DNA of 64,000 nucleotides from Microbacterium sp. (GTDB lineage: Bacteria > Actinomycetota > Actinomycetes > Actinomycetales > Microbacteriaceae). The stretch spans positions 1-64,000 of the forward strand of contig JAITLM010000029.1 of NCBI GenBank assembly GCA_031277885.1. Reading direction: 5' to 3'. The notes under the pieces were generated by a model, which searched no databases, was not told where the DNA came from, and saw only the letters and a list, made by a program, of their open reading frames with translations. Every line of letters starts with the position of its first letter. Within the stretch, counting starts at the first letter, position 1. Shown here one piece after another: positions 19,158-27,929 of the stretch. The translations under genes and the position numbers were made by a program.

Positions 19158-19840
19158 CGTGCGGCCTCCGCACGCGCGGCGCGGACGCGCGTGAACTCGG
19201 CGGCGAGGTCGTCGACCCCTCGTCCCGCGAGCGACTCCCAGAGCGCGTCCGCGTCGAGTCCGTCGAGAGCGACGATGTGCGGCACGCCGATCGCGACGGT
19301 GCGGGCGGACACGGCGGCCTGCAGCCCCGTGCGGGAGTCCTCGAGCGCCACGGTGTCGGCGATGTCGACGCCCAGGGCGTCCGCCGCCTGCAGATAGGGG
19401 TCGGGGAAGGGCTTGGGACGCTCGACGTCGTCGCCGCCCACGATCACGTCGAACGCGTCGAAGCCGATGAGCGACACGATGTCTTCCGCCATGCGGCGCA
19501 GCGACATGGTGACCAGGGCGGTGCGGATGCCCGCCTCGCGCAGCTCGCGCAGCAGCTCCCTCGCGCCCGGCCGGAACGGGACGCCGTCCTGCTGCAGGCG
19601 CACGCGCACGCGCTCGGTGAGCTCGTCGACGATCTCCTGGGCGCCCATCTCGACGCCGGCGCCCTGCAGGATGATCGCGCTGTCGATCAGGCCGTTGCCG
19701 ACCAGCTGGAGTGCCTGCTCGTGCGTCCAGGTGCCGCCGAAGGACTCGATCAGATCGGTCTCGGCGTCCATCCAGTACGGTTCGGTGTCGACAAGGGTTC
19801 CGTCCATGTCCCAGAGGACCGCGCGAGGGTGCTGATTCAC
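19154..19840 (-). CDS. HAD family hydrolase (beta-phosphoglucomutase-like)
   Basis: A 228-residue HAD phosphatase of subclass I. The nucleophile motif is LWDMDGTLVDTEPYW near residues 9-22, motif II Thr/Ser is in TALVTMSLRRMAED, and the lysine and acidic motif IV appear in VERPKPFPDPYLQAA and VALEDSRTGLQAA. The cap is helical. Likely substrates are sugar or small-metabolite phosphates. The start is a GTG at 19840, with TACGAT as -10 six nt upstream and no separate ribosome site, which suggests a leaderless message. It leads the trmI gene through a 4-nt overlap. Confidence 0.88.
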   Translation of the reverse strand: MNQHPRAVLWDMDGTLVDTEPYWMDAETDLIESFGGTWTHEQALQLVGNGLIDSAIILQGAGVEMGAQEIVDELTERVRVRLQQDGVPFRPGARELLRELREAGIRTALVTMSLRRMAEDIVSLIGFDAFDVIVGGDDVERPKPFPDPYLQAADALGVDIADTVALEDSRTGLQAAVSARTVAIGVPHIVALDGLDADALWESLAGRGVDDLAAEFTRVRAARAEAAR

Positions 19841-19846
19841 TCCCCC

Positions 19847-19852
19847 ATCGTA
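19847..19852 (-). promoter_or_regulatory. Putative -10 of leaderless HAD-trmI operon
   Basis: TACGAT on the minus strand with exactly 6 nt to the GTG at 19840. Confidence 0.5.
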
Positions 19853-19932
19853 CCGGCGGCCCGCGCCCCCGACGGTGGCGGGGACTAGCCTGGACGGAAC
19901 ACACGGCGCAGGTCGCCGCAGGAAGGAACACT

Positions 19933-20784
19933 GTGCAGGTACTCGGGACCCGGATCATCGTCGCCGCCTTCGACGGCTGGAACGACGCCGGTGAGGCCGC
20001 GTCCGCCGCCGCCGAGCAGATCGACGACGGCGGATTCGAGGTCGTGCACGCCGCGGATCCCGAGCTGTACTTCGACTACCAGTGGGCCCGGCCGACCCTC
20101 GAGCGCGACGAGGAGGGCAACCGCAGCCTGCGCTGGCCCTCGGCGCGGATGCTGCGGCCGACGGACGCCGCCGACGGCGCAGAGCCGCGTCTGTGGCTGC
20201 TGACCGGAACCGAGCCCGCACGCGCCTGGCAGGCGTTCAGCGCCGAGTTCATCGACGCCGCGCTGAGCGAGGACATCACCGGTTTCGTCACCCTCGGCGC
20301 GATGCTCTCCGATGTGCCGCACACGCGGCCGATCTCGATCTTCGCCTCGAGCGAGAACGCCGAAGTGCGCGAGGCGCTCGGCATCGAGCGCTCCACCTAC
20401 GAGGGCCCCATCGGCATCCTCTCCGCGCTCGAGCATGCGGCGGAGCAGGCCGGGATCCCGGCGCTCTCGCTCTGGGCCAACGTGCCGCACTACGTGCAGA
20501 CCGGCGGTTCCTCGCCCAAGGCGACCCTCGCGCTGCTCGACCGGCTGCACGAGGTGACCGGGGTCGACGTCCCGCGCGGGCATCTCGCCACCGAGGCCGC
20601 CATGTGGGAGGCGACGATCGACGCGGCCGCCGCGGAGGACGAGGAGATGGCCGCCTACATCGCGCAGCTCGAGACGAAGCGCGACACCTGGGATTCGCCG
20701 GACGCCTCCGGTGAGGCGATCGCCCAGGCCTTCGAGCGGTTCTTCCGCCGCAACGGCGAGGGTCCGGGCGAGCACAAGCGCTGA
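19933..20784 (+). CDS. PAC2 family protein
   Basis: A 283-residue member of the PAC2 family, named after a yeast/human proteasome assembly chaperone relative and widespread in actinobacteria with unknown function. Family segments seen are IIVAAFDGWNDAGEAASAA at the N-terminus, the AADPELYFDYQWARPTL strand, the LLTGTEPARAWQAF motif, the GAMLSDVPHTRP loop and the SLWANVPHYVQTGGSSPKATLALL motif. The GTG at 19933 follows GGAAGGAACACT. The open frame further upstream is antisense to the HAD gene. A TAGCCT hexamer (19886-19891) would give a leader of about 35-40 nt. It is divergent from the HAD gene. Confidence 0.87.
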   Translation: MQVLGTRIIVAAFDGWNDAGEAASAAAEQIDDGGFEVVHAADPELYFDYQWARPTLERDEEGNRSLRWPSARMLRPTDAADGAEPRLWLLTGTEPARAWQAFSAEFIDAALSEDITGFVTLGAMLSDVPHTRPISIFASSENAEVREALGIERSTYEGPIGILSALEHAAEQAGIPALSLWANVPHYVQTGGSSPKATLALLDRLHEVTGVDVPRGHLATEAAMWEATIDAAAAEDEEMAAYIAQLETKRDTWDSPDASGEAIAQAFERFFRRNGEGPGEHKR

Positions 20785-20785
20785 A

Positions 20786-20851
20786 CTGTCCGGTCCCTGA
20801 GCGTGTCGAACGGTCCGGGGGTCGGTCCTGAGACTGTCGAAGTGTCCGGGA
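20786..20851. repeat. Tandem pair of degenerate GGTCCCTGAGCNTGTCGAA repeats
   Basis: Two imperfect direct copies of a roughly 27-nt unit lie at about 20792-20818 and 20824-20850. Both have the core GGTCC(C)TGAG-N2/3-TGTCGAA followed by GTCCGG. They fill the gap between the convergent PAC2 and uppP genes. The word resembles a short intergenic repeat common in actinobacterial genomes. The role is unknown and may be as a terminator-linked hairpin. Confidence 0.55.
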
Positions 20852-20866
20852 CCGGTCGACGCGTCC

Positions 20867-21691
20867 TCAGGGCTTGATCACGCCCAGCGCGAGCAGGACG
20901 ATGAGCGCGATGCCGAGCAGGATGCGGTAGATCACGAACGGCAGGAAGCTGCGCTGGGAGATCCAGCGCATGAAGAACGCGATCACGCCGAGGCCGACGA
21001 CGAAGGCGATGCCCGTGGCCGCGAGGGTCTCGCCCGCCGAGAACACGCTCGGTTCGCCGATGCTCTTGACGGCCTGGTACACACCGGATCCGAAGACCGC
21101 GGGGATCGCGAGGAGGAAGGCGTAGCGCGCGGCGGCCTCGCGCTCGTACCCGAGCAGCAGTCCGGCCGTGATGGTGCCGCCGGGGCGGGAGACGCCGGGG
21201 ATCAGCGCGAGCGACTGGGCGAGGCCGTAGACGATGCCGTGGCCGAGGGTGAGGTCCTTGAGCTTGCGGCGCTGCGCCCCGATCGCGTCCGCGACCCCGA
21301 GCAGCACGCCGAACACGATCAGCATGATCGCGACGAGCCACAGCGAGCGGAACACGGTCTCGATCTGGTCCTTGAAGACGAGACCCAGCACCACGATCGG
21401 GATGCTGCCGATGATGATCAGCCAGCCCATACGGGCGTCGGGGTCGTTGCGCGGGATCCGGCCGATCAGGGCCGCCCACCAGGCGCCGATGATCCGCACG
21501 ATGTCGCGCCAGAAGAACACCACGACGGCCGCCTCGGTGCCGATCTGGGTGATGGCGGTGAATGCGGCGCCGGGATCCTCGAGACCCGGCATGAACGCGC
21601 CGACGATGCGGAGGTGCGCACTGGAGGAGATGGGCAGGAACTCGGTGAGTCCCTGGACGATCCCCAGGAAGATGGCTTCGAGAAGGTGCAT
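20867..21691 (-). CDS. uppP: Undecaprenyl-diphosphatase UppP (BacA)
   Basis: A 274-residue polytopic membrane enzyme that dephosphorylates undecaprenyl pyrophosphate, recycling the lipid carrier for peptidoglycan synthesis and giving bacitracin tolerance. Both signature loops are clear: [15 protein letters not shown] near residues 14-28, with the conserved Glu and Ser-Ser-Ser-Ala-His, and [14 protein letters not shown] in the second half with the catalytic Arg. About eight hydrophobic helices are seen. The ATG at 21691 is the natural start directly ahead of the [17 protein letters not shown] helix, and longer frames run into the neighbouring peptidase region. Confidence 0.93.
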   Translation of the reverse strand: MHLLEAIFLGIVQGLTEFLPISSSAHLRIVGAFMPGLEDPGAAFTAITQIGTEAAVVVFFWRDIVRIIGAWWAALIGRIPRNDPDARMGWLIIIGSIPIVVLGLVFKDQIETVFRSLWLVAIMLIVFGVLLGVADAIGAQRRKLKDLTLGHGIVYGLAQSLALIPGVSRPGGTITAGLLLGYEREAAARYAFLLAIPAVFGSGVYQAVKSIGEPSVFSAGETLAATGIAFVVGLGVIAFFMRWISQRSFLPFVIYRILLGIALIVLLALGVIKP

Positions 21692-21764
21692 GGATCGCTT
21701 TCGCGTCGTGCGCAGGCTCGCGCGGTTCGGTCGGTCGGTGAACGGTCGGGGTGCGGGGAGGCTC

Positions 21765-23066
21765 TCAGTAGGTCCGCAAGAGGTCGGTGAGCACACGCTT
21801 CCCGAACACCAGGGACTCGATCGGCACCCGCTCGTCCACGCCGTGGAACATGCCCGTGAAGTCGAGATCGGCGGGCAGCTTCAACGGCGCGAACCCGTAG
21901 CCGGTGATCCCCAGGAAGGCGAGCGCCTTGTTGTCGGTGCCCGCTCCGAGCAGGTAAGGGATGACGGGGACGCCGGGATCGTGGCGGTCGAGCGCCGCGA
22001 CCATCGCGTCGACGAGAGAACCCGCGAACGGCGTCTCCATGCCGATGTCCTGCACGACCATCTCGATCTCGATGTCGTCGCCGACGAGTGCGCGCAGCTG
22101 AGCGAGCACCTCCTCCTCCTGACCGGGGATCACACGCACGTCGATGAGCGCTTCCGCGCGCTCGGGGATCACGTTGTGCTTGTAGCCGGCCTGCAGCACC
22201 GTCGGGTTCGTCGTCGTCCGCAGTGTGGAGCGCAGGAACGCCTCTGCCGGGCCGGCGGTGGCGGCGAGGGCGTCGGGGTCGTCCACCGGGAGTCCGGTCA
22301 GGGCGCTCATCCGATCGAGGAACTCGCGCGTCGTATCGGTCAGCTGGATCGGCCAGGACGTGCGTCCGATCGCGGCCACGGCTTCGGCGAGCCGCGTGAC
22401 GGCGTTCTCCGGATGGAACCGGCTGCCGTGGCCGGCCCGCCCCTTCGCGATGAGGCGGATCCACATCAGCGCCTTCTCCCCCACCTGGAGGAGGTAGGCG
22501 CTCTGGTCTCCGACCGGGATCGAGTAGCCGCCGACCTCGCTGATGGCCTCGGTCGCACCCGCGAACCACTCCGGGCGGTTCTGCACGACGAGCGCCGAGC
22601 CCTCGACGCCGCCGTTCTCCTCATCGGCGAAGAAGGCGAGGATCAGGTCCCGCTCGGGCTGCTCCCCCGCACGCAGGATCTCCGCCACCGAGGTGAGGAT
22701 CATGGCGTTCATGTTCTTCATGTCGACCGCGCCGCGGCCCCACAGCATGCCGTCGCGCACGACGCCGACGAACGGGTCCACCTGCCAGTCGCCCGCCATC
22801 GCGGGCACGACGTCGAGATGACCGTGCACGACCAGCGCCGGCTTGTCCCTGTTCCGGCCCGCCACGCGCGCCATGACGTTCGTGCGCCGCGGGATCGGCT
22901 CGTAGTACTCCGGCTGAAGACCGAGCGCCTCCAGATAGGCGCCCACGTACTCCGCGGCCTCGCGTTCGCCCTTCGCGTCACCGCCGCCGAAATTCGACGT
23001 GTCGAAGCGGATGAGCTCGGCGGCGATCCGCGCGACCTCGGGAAGTTCGGCATCCGGCTGGGGCAT
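21765..23066 (-). CDS. M20/M25/M40 family metallo-peptidase
   Basis: A 433-residue di-zinc aminoacylase/carboxypeptidase-type enzyme. The first metal site is in [10 protein letters not shown], the catalytic Asp follows two residues later, the [10 protein letters not shown] segment bridges the metals, and the general base Glu is in [10 protein letters not shown] dimerisation lid domain lies between about residues 190 and 310. The tail contains the last His in the [21 protein letters not shown] region. It is close in size to dipeptidases and acyl-amino-acid hydrolases, and the substrate is unknown. The ATG at 23066 lies 6 nt after TAGCCT with no ribosome site, pointing to a leaderless mRNA. Confidence 0.88.
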   Translation of the reverse strand: MPQPDAELPEVARIAAELIRFDTSNFGGGDAKGEREAAEYVGAYLEALGLQPEYYEPIPRRTNVMARVAGRNRDKPALVVHGHLDVVPAMAGDWQVDPFVGVVRDGMLWGRGAVDMKNMNAMILTSVAEILRAGEQPERDLILAFFADEENGGVEGSALVVQNRPEWFAGATEAISEVGGYSIPVGDQSAYLLQVGEKALMWIRLIAKGRAGHGSRFHPENAVTRLAEAVAAIGRTSWPIQLTDTTREFLDRMSALTGLPVDDPDALAATAGPAEAFLRSTLRTTTNPTVLQAGYKHNVIPERAEALIDVRVIPGQEEEVLAQLRALVGDDIEIEMVVQDIGMETPFAGSLVDAMVAALDRHDPGVPVIPYLLGAGTDNKALAFLGITGYGFAPLKLPADLDFTGMFHGVDERVPIESLVFGKRVLTDLLRTY

Positions 23067-23072
23067 GCGTCC

Positions 23073-23078
23073 AGGCTA
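23073..23078 (-). promoter_or_regulatory. Putative -10 of leaderless M20 peptidase gene
   Basis: TAGCCT on the minus strand, 6 nt before the ATG at 23066. Confidence 0.55.
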
Positions 23079-23150
23079 CCGAACGGCCGAGGCCGGTCCG
23101 GAGCCATGCGGCTTCGGAGGAGGTCGCGACGCGCCCGACATGCGCCGCGG

Positions 23151-23180
23151 TTCGAGGGGCCCCGTGGAACGTGATAGTGT
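23151..23180 (+). promoter_or_regulatory. Candidate promoter of tRNA-Leu
   Basis: TTCGAG (23151-23156), an 18-nt spacer and TAGTGT (23175-23180), 33 nt before the mature tRNA 5' end. The -35 match is weak. Confidence 0.35.
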
Positions 23181-23213
23181 CATTCCTCGGTTGGGAACAG
23201 CCGAAAAACACCA

Positions 23214-23298
23214 GCGCGGGTGGCGGAATAGGTAGACGCGCTAGCTTGAGGTGCTAGTGCCCGAATAGGGCGTGGGGGTTCAAGTCCCCCCTCGCGCA
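23214..23298 (+). tRNA. tRNA-Leu, anticodon GAG
   Basis: The 85-nt cloverleaf has a 7-bp acceptor stem (23214-23220 with 23291-23297, one G-U), a D arm with GGTAGAC, a 5-bp anticodon stem CTAGC/GCTAG around TTGAGGT giving anticodon GAG for CUC codons, a long variable arm typical of class II tRNA-Leu, and a T arm GGGGG-TTCAAGT-CCCCC. The discriminator is A. CCA is not encoded. Confidence 0.95.
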
Positions 23299-23306
23299 CG
23301 CTGGCG

Positions 23307-23338
23307 AGAAGGCCCGGATCGAATGATCCGGGCCTTCT
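23307..23338 (+). terminator. Rho-independent terminator of tRNA-Leu
   Basis: A 14-bp perfect stem (23307-23320 with 23325-23338) with a GAAT loop starts 9 nt after the tRNA and is followed by a short T-rich run. Confidence 0.85.
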
Positions 23339-23391
23339 TCGTGTCCCCACGACGGGCGCACGCGGACGTAGATGCGGCCGCGTGCGGACGC

Positions 23392-23422
23392 GGAGAGCCG
23401 GGATCGACGACCCCGGCTCTCC
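23392..23422 (-). terminator. Probable terminator of the VIT1-like gene
   Basis: An 11-bp stem (23392-23402 with 23412-23422) lies 18 nt beyond the stop of the minus-strand transporter gene. There is no clear T tail, so strength is uncertain. Confidence 0.5.
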
Positions 23423-23439
23423 TTCGGCGCCGGTGGGCG

Positions 23440-24549
23440 TCAGCCCACGCTGACGTTGAACAGCAGTCCCAGCCCATAGGTGACGGCGGCCGCGCCGAAG
23501 CCGATCGCCAGTTGGCGCAGCCCGCGGCGCAGCGGCGGGCCTCCGGAGAGGACGCCCACGGTCGCACCGGTGCCGAGCAGTGCGATGCCGACGAGCGCCA
23601 GAGCCACCAGCACCGCCGGAAGGCCCTGCATGCCGAAGATCCAGGGCAGCACCGGCACGATCGCGCCGGAGGCGAACAGCAGGAAGCTCGAGATCGCCGC
23701 GGGCCACGCGTTGCCGATGATCTCGTGCTCATCGCCGTCCTCGACGGACGCGCGCAACGGCCCGGTCGCGCGCTGCGCCAGACCCGCCTTCGCCGCGCTC
23801 ACGACACGGCGGGCGCGCTGCAAGGACTCGTCCGTGTCCATGCCCCTGGCCCGGTAGACGAGCGCGAGCTCGTTCTCGTCCAGATCCAGGTCGCTCGCGG
23901 TGGCGGCGCCGTGTCCGTTCTCCTCGGTCGCCTCGAGCAGCTCTCGCTGGGAGCGGACGGACACGAACTCCCCCGCGCCCATCGAGAGCGCGCCGGCGAG
24001 GAGGCCCGCGAAGCCGCTGAACAGCACCAGGCTGCTGCCGGCGCCCGTCGCCCCGATGCCCAGCACGAGCGCCAGGTTGCTGACGAGCCCGTCATTCGCG
24101 CCGAAGACCGCGGCCCGGAACGAGCCGGACAGCTGGCGGCGGCCTCGGGCGGCGAGACCGCGGACGACCTCGAAGTGCACCTTCTCATCGGCGCGCATGG
24201 CCGGCGTGGCGTAGACCTCGGCGTCGTACGGCGACCGCGCCTCCGCGCTCTGGGCGAGCGCGAGCACGAAGATCGAGCCGAACCGTCCCGCCATCCACCC
24301 CAGGGTCCTGGTCCGCAGGCCCGGCCGCGGGAGCCGTGCGGGCTCGCCGCCGAGCAGCGCGAGCCAGTGCGCCTCGTGACGCCCCTCCGCGGCGGCGAGC
24401 TCGAGCAGGATCTCCCGCTCCTCGCCCTCCCGGCGCTGGGCGAGCTGCTGGTAGACGTGCGCCTCGGCGCGCTCCTCGACGAGGTAGCGCGCCCACCGGC
24501 GGCGATCGGCCGCCGTGGGTTCGGCGTGGGCGGTGTCAGGCGTGTTCAT
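23440..24549 (-). CDS. VIT1/CCC1-type iron/manganese transporter with N-terminal ferritin-like domain
   Basis: A 369-residue two-part protein. Residues about 15-130 form a helical rubrerythrin-like domain with carboxylate/His motifs (EERAEAHVYQQL, EGRHEAHWLALL, DEKVHFEVV) that could bind iron. The second part is a VIT1/CCC1 transporter with the hallmark AAVFGANDGLVSNLALVLG and GFAGLLAGALSMGAGEFVSVRSQRE and about five membrane helices. Such fusions are thought to export Fe2+ or Mn2+ against overload. I prefer the ATG at 24549, which follows AAGGACCTC, to one four codons upstream without a ribosome site. It is convergent with the tRNA-Leu gene. Confidence 0.85.
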   Translation of the reverse strand: MNTPDTAHAEPTAADRRRWARYLVEERAEAHVYQQLAQRREGEEREILLELAAAEGRHEAHWLALLGGEPARLPRPGLRTRTLGWMAGRFGSIFVLALAQSAEARSPYDAEVYATPAMRADEKVHFEVVRGLAARGRRQLSGSFRAAVFGANDGLVSNLALVLGIGATGAGSSLVLFSGFAGLLAGALSMGAGEFVSVRSQRELLEATEENGHGAATASDLDLDENELALVYRARGMDTDESLQRARRVVSAAKAGLAQRATGPLRASVEDGDEHEIIGNAWPAAISSFLLFASGAIVPVLPWIFGMQGLPAVLVALALVGIALLGTGATVGVLSGGPPLRRGLRQLAIGFGAAAVTYGLGLLFNVSVG

Positions 24550-24695
24550 GAGGTCCTTCATGGATCGGAGCGACCGCTCAACGCTATCGACGAGAAGCCC
24601 CGGATTCCGCGTCAGGACGGGGATTGACAGCATTTCGGGGATCCGAACCGGGCACTGCCGGGCGCGTCACCGCGGGGCCGACGGAACCGGGCCGA

Positions 24696-26438
24696 TCAAG
24701 CTCGGACGCGCCGCCGCAGGAGGTCGATCCGCGACTGCAGCTGGGTCACCGTGGCCTGCGCGACGGCCGGACCGCCGCAGAGCCGGCGCAGCTCCGCGTG
24801 CACGGCGCCGTGCGGCTCGCCGGTCTGCCGCGCATAGACGCCCACGAGGCTGTTGAGCAACTGCCGCTGTTCTCGGAGGGTCCGGTGCAGCGGCTCCGGC
24901 AGGGTCGTCGTCTGCGCCGGCGACGCGGCCTCGCGGGCCTCCCGCAGCCGGGACTGCCGTGACTGCCGCTGCATGAGCAGCTCGTGCACGTGCTCGGGCT
25001 CGAGGAGTCCGGGGATCCCGATGAACTCCTCCTCCTCGGGCGTGCCCGGCTCCGCGAGCTGACCGAACTCCTTGCCGTCGAAGACCACGCGGTCGAAGTG
25101 CGCGAGCGAGGAGATCGCCTGATAGCTGAACTCCTGGGTGAGCGCGTCGGATGCCTCGTCCTCGCGGTTCGCGCTCTCCAGCAGCGAGTCCTCGAGTCCG
25201 TCCTCGTCCTTGGACTGCCGGTCCAGCGCATGGTCGCGCTGCTTCTCGAGCTCGTTCGCGAGCTTCATCAGCACCGGGACGTTCGGCAGGAACACGCTCG
25301 CCGCCTCGCCCCGACGACGGGCGCGCACGAAGCGGCCGATCGCCTGGGCGAAGAACAGGGGCGTCGACGACGACGTGGCGTAGACGCCGACGGCCAGACG
25401 CGGCACGTCGACGCCCTCGGACACCATGCGCACCGCGACCATCCAGCGATCGCTGGAGGCGCTGAACTTCTCGATGCGCTCGGATGCCGTCGCGTCGTCG
25501 GACAGCACCACGGTCGCCCGCTGGCCCGTGAGCGAGTGCAGGATCTTCGCGTACGCGCGAGCCACGGTCTGATCCGTCGCGAGCACGAGGCCGCCCGCGT
25601 CGGGCACGTGCTGGCGGATCTCGGTGAGCCGGCGGTCGGCGGCGGAGAGCACGGCGGGCATCCACTCCCCCTCCGGATCCAGCGCGGTGCGCCAGGCCTG
25701 GGAGGTGACGTCCTTCGTGTTGTCCTGCCCGAGATGCGCCTCGAGCTCGTCGCCCGCGCTCGTGCGCCAGCGCATCTTGCCCGCGTACATGTGGAAAAGC
25801 ACGGGTCGGACGACGCCGTCCTGCAGCGCCCGCCCGTAGCCGTAGGCGTAGTCGGTGCTGGAGATCCGCGCGCCGGACTCGTCCGGGAGGTACTCGACGA
25901 ACGGGATCGGCGCGGTGTCACTGCGGAACGGAGTGCCGCTCAGGAGCAGTCGCCGCTTGGCCGGGCCGTAGGCATCGCGGATCGCATCGCCCCAGCTCAG
26001 CGCGTCGCCGCCGTGGTGCACCTCGTCCAGGATCACGAGGGTGCGCCCGCCCTCCGTGAGGTGCTTGTGCACCGAGGACTTCGCGGCGACCTGCGCGTAG
26101 GTCACGACGACGCCGTGATATTGCCGCGACGGCGCCCAGTGGCTGTTGCGGAACCGCGGATCCAGCCGGATGTGCACGCGCGCCGCGGCGTCGGCCCACT
26201 GGGTCTTGAGGTGCTCGGTGGGCGCGACGACGATGACGCGGTCGATCTCGTTCGTGTGCAGCAGCTCGACCGCGAGCGTGAGCGCGAACGTCGTCTTGCC
26301 GGCGCCCGGCGTCGCCGCGACCAGGAAGTCCCTGCGCTCGGGGATCCGGAAGTACTCCTCCAGCGCCTCGCGCTGCCATGCTCTCAGCCTGTCGGCGGTA
26401 CCCCAGGGGGCGCGCTGAGGGAAGGACGGGGAGAGCAT
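24696..26438 (-). CDS. DEAD/DEAH-box helicase (superfamily 2, restriction-type)
   Basis: A 580-residue helicase of the type III restriction-subunit/UvrB-like group. Motifs: a Q-like region QREALEEYF, Walker A AATPGAGKTTFA (about residues 42-52), VVAPTEHLKTQW as Ia, ILDEVHHGGD as motif II, LLLSGTPFRSD as motif III, and QAIGRFVRARRRGE as motif VI. The C-terminal third is a helical region (residues 400-580) with Arg-rich segments and no nuclease motif. It stands alone without methyltransferase or specificity subunits, so it is not an R-M system on this evidence. The ATG at 26438 lies 8 nt after TATCGT, so it may also be leaderless. Confidence 0.87.
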   Translation of the reverse strand: MLSPSFPQRAPWGTADRLRAWQREALEEYFRIPERRDFLVAATPGAGKTTFALTLAVELLHTNEIDRVIVVAPTEHLKTQWADAAARVHIRLDPRFRNSHWAPSRQYHGVVVTYAQVAAKSSVHKHLTEGGRTLVILDEVHHGGDALSWGDAIRDAYGPAKRRLLLSGTPFRSDTAPIPFVEYLPDESGARISSTDYAYGYGRALQDGVVRPVLFHMYAGKMRWRTSAGDELEAHLGQDNTKDVTSQAWRTALDPEGEWMPAVLSAADRRLTEIRQHVPDAGGLVLATDQTVARAYAKILHSLTGQRATVVLSDDATASERIEKFSASSDRWMVAVRMVSEGVDVPRLAVGVYATSSSTPLFFAQAIGRFVRARRRGEAASVFLPNVPVLMKLANELEKQRDHALDRQSKDEDGLEDSLLESANREDEASDALTQEFSYQAISSLAHFDRVVFDGKEFGQLAEPGTPEEEEFIGIPGLLEPEHVHELLMQRQSRQSRLREAREAASPAQTTTLPEPLHRTLREQRQLLNSLVGVYARQTGEPHGAVHAELRRLCGGPAVAQATVTQLQSRIDLLRRRVRA

Positions 26439-26599
26439 GGGATTCCACGATAGACGAGGCGGCTGACATTCCCGGGCGCGTCGGATCCCCGGGCGCCGGT
26501 CACAGCAATCCCAAGGGATCGGCTCAGCGGATCCACCGCGGACGTTCGTAGAGTGCAGTCCGGCATTCCACTCGGAGCGCCCTGCCCGAAGGAATCTCC

Positions 26600-27859
26600 G
26601 TGACACGACACCGTTCGGCGCGCCCGATCGCTCAGCACAGCTCTGCGCGACGTCCCCGCGCCCTGGCGCGAGCGCTTCGCGCGCTCGGCATCGCACTCGC
26701 CGTCGTCCTGGTGAGCGGCGTGGCCGTGGTCGGCTACGTGGTCAGCGACCTCACCGCGGCCGTCGCACACAACAGCGTGCAGCTGGAAGGCGGCCCGACG
26801 ACCGCGCCCGACATCGGCGCCTACAAGAACGGCTTCAACCTGCTCGTCGTGGGCATCGACGCCTGTGAGGCGAAGTACGCCGATCTGTTCCCCGGGCGCT
26901 GCGACGGCCCTGACGCCTCGAGCGTGAACAACGACGTGACGGTGCTCATGCACGTCTCGAACACCCCGCGCCGCATCACTGTCGTCAGCTTCCCTCGCGA
27001 CATGGTCGTTCCCGTGCCCTCGTGCACGGCCAAGGACGGCACGTCGGTCTCCGCCCAGAGCGGCGCGATGATCAACACCACCTACGACGAAGGCGGGCTG
27101 TCGTGCGTCGCCAAGACCGTGTCGGCGCTGTCCGGACAGCAGGTCGACTTCGCGGCCGCGGTGAACTTCGGCACCGTGATCGACATCACGAACGCGATCG
27201 GAGGAGTCCAGGTCTGCCTCGCGACGCCGATCGACGACGCGTACACCGGACTCAACCTCAGCGCGGGCGAGCACACGATCCAGGGCCTGCAGGCGCTGCA
27301 GTTCCTGCGCACCCGCCACGGTCTCGTGAGCGGGAGCGACCTCGCGCGCATCGGCAACCAGCAGCAGTATCTGGCCAGCCTCGCCCGCCAGCTCACGAGC
27401 GGCAAGGTGCTCTCGAATGTGCCGGAGGTGCTCAAGATCGCCACGATCGCGCTGTCGAACCTCGAGGCGAGCACGACGCTCAACAACCCCACGACGATCC
27501 TCCAGCTCGCGCTCGCGGTCAAGGACGTGCAGCCTTCGGACATCACCTTCATCCAGTACCCGAACCTGACCGACCCGGACAACCCCAACCGCGTCATCCC
27601 GGACGACTCCTCCGCCCAGACCCTCTGGGCCGCGGTCGCGGCGAACCAGCCGGTGCTCATCACGCATCAGAACACGGTGAACGACGGCGTCACGGTCGAG
27701 CCGACGACGCCGACGGCGGCGCCGACTCCGGCGCCCACCACCTCGGCTCCGGCGACCGCGGCGCCGACGCCGGCCCCCTCCGCGGTCCCGCTCTCGGACA
27801 ACGTGCGCGGCAGCACCGCCGCGCAGCAGACCTGCACGAACGGCGACACCAGCGGCTGA
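26600..27859 (+). CDS. LytR-CpsA-Psr (LCP) family cell-wall ligase
   Basis: A 419-residue membrane-anchored enzyme with one N-terminal helix (about residues 30-50) and an extracellular LCP domain. Typical segments are FNLLVVGIDACE, SSVNNDVTVLMHV with the metal-binding Asp, ITVVSFPRDMVV with the catalytic Arg, and LQFLRTRHGLVSGSDLARIGNQQQYL. Such proteins transfer glycopolymers from undecaprenyl carriers to peptidoglycan. The last about 60 residues are a Thr/Pro/Ala repeat and a short Cys-containing tail. The GTG at 26600 follows GAAGGAATCTCC. A TAGAGT hexamer (26549-26554) could be the -10 of a leader of about 40 nt. The SGNH hydrolase gene follows. Confidence 0.88.
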   Translation: MTRHRSARPIAQHSSARRPRALARALRALGIALAVVLVSGVAVVGYVVSDLTAAVAHNSVQLEGGPTTAPDIGAYKNGFNLLVVGIDACEAKYADLFPGRCDGPDASSVNNDVTVLMHVSNTPRRITVVSFPRDMVVPVPSCTAKDGTSVSAQSGAMINTTYDEGGLSCVAKTVSALSGQQVDFAAAVNFGTVIDITNAIGGVQVCLATPIDDAYTGLNLSAGEHTIQGLQALQFLRTRHGLVSGSDLARIGNQQQYLASLARQLTSGKVLSNVPEVLKIATIALSNLEASTTLNNPTTILQLALAVKDVQPSDITFIQYPNLTDPDNPNRVIPDDSSAQTLWAAVAANQPVLITHQNTVNDGVTVEPTTPTAAPTPAPTTSAPATAAPTPAPSAVPLSDNVRGSTAAQQTCTNGDTSG

Positions 27860-27876
27860 TCCTCCCCGTCCGCGGG

Positions 27877-27882
27877 TAGTCT
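27877..27882 (+). promoter_or_regulatory. Putative -10 of the SGNH hydrolase gene
   Basis: TAGTCT, 8 nt before an in-frame GTG (27891) and 47 nt before the ATG at 27930 that has a Shine-Dalgarno. It may drive either a leaderless long form or a leadered short form. Confidence 0.4.
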
Positions 27883-27929
27883 CGAATGCTGTGCCGCGCC
27901 GAACAGGCGCCCGCGAGGAGGAGAGGATC

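Noticed and set aside
23149..23163. Second tRNA-like T arm just before tRNA-Leu (GGTTCGAGGGGCCCC)
   Set aside because: No acceptor, D or anticodon arm can be built around it.
24696..26438. Restriction-modification or defence system around the superfamily 2 helicase
   Set aside because: No methyltransferase, nuclease or specificity gene adjoins it, and its C-terminus has no nuclease motif. Neighbours are a transporter and an LCP ligase.
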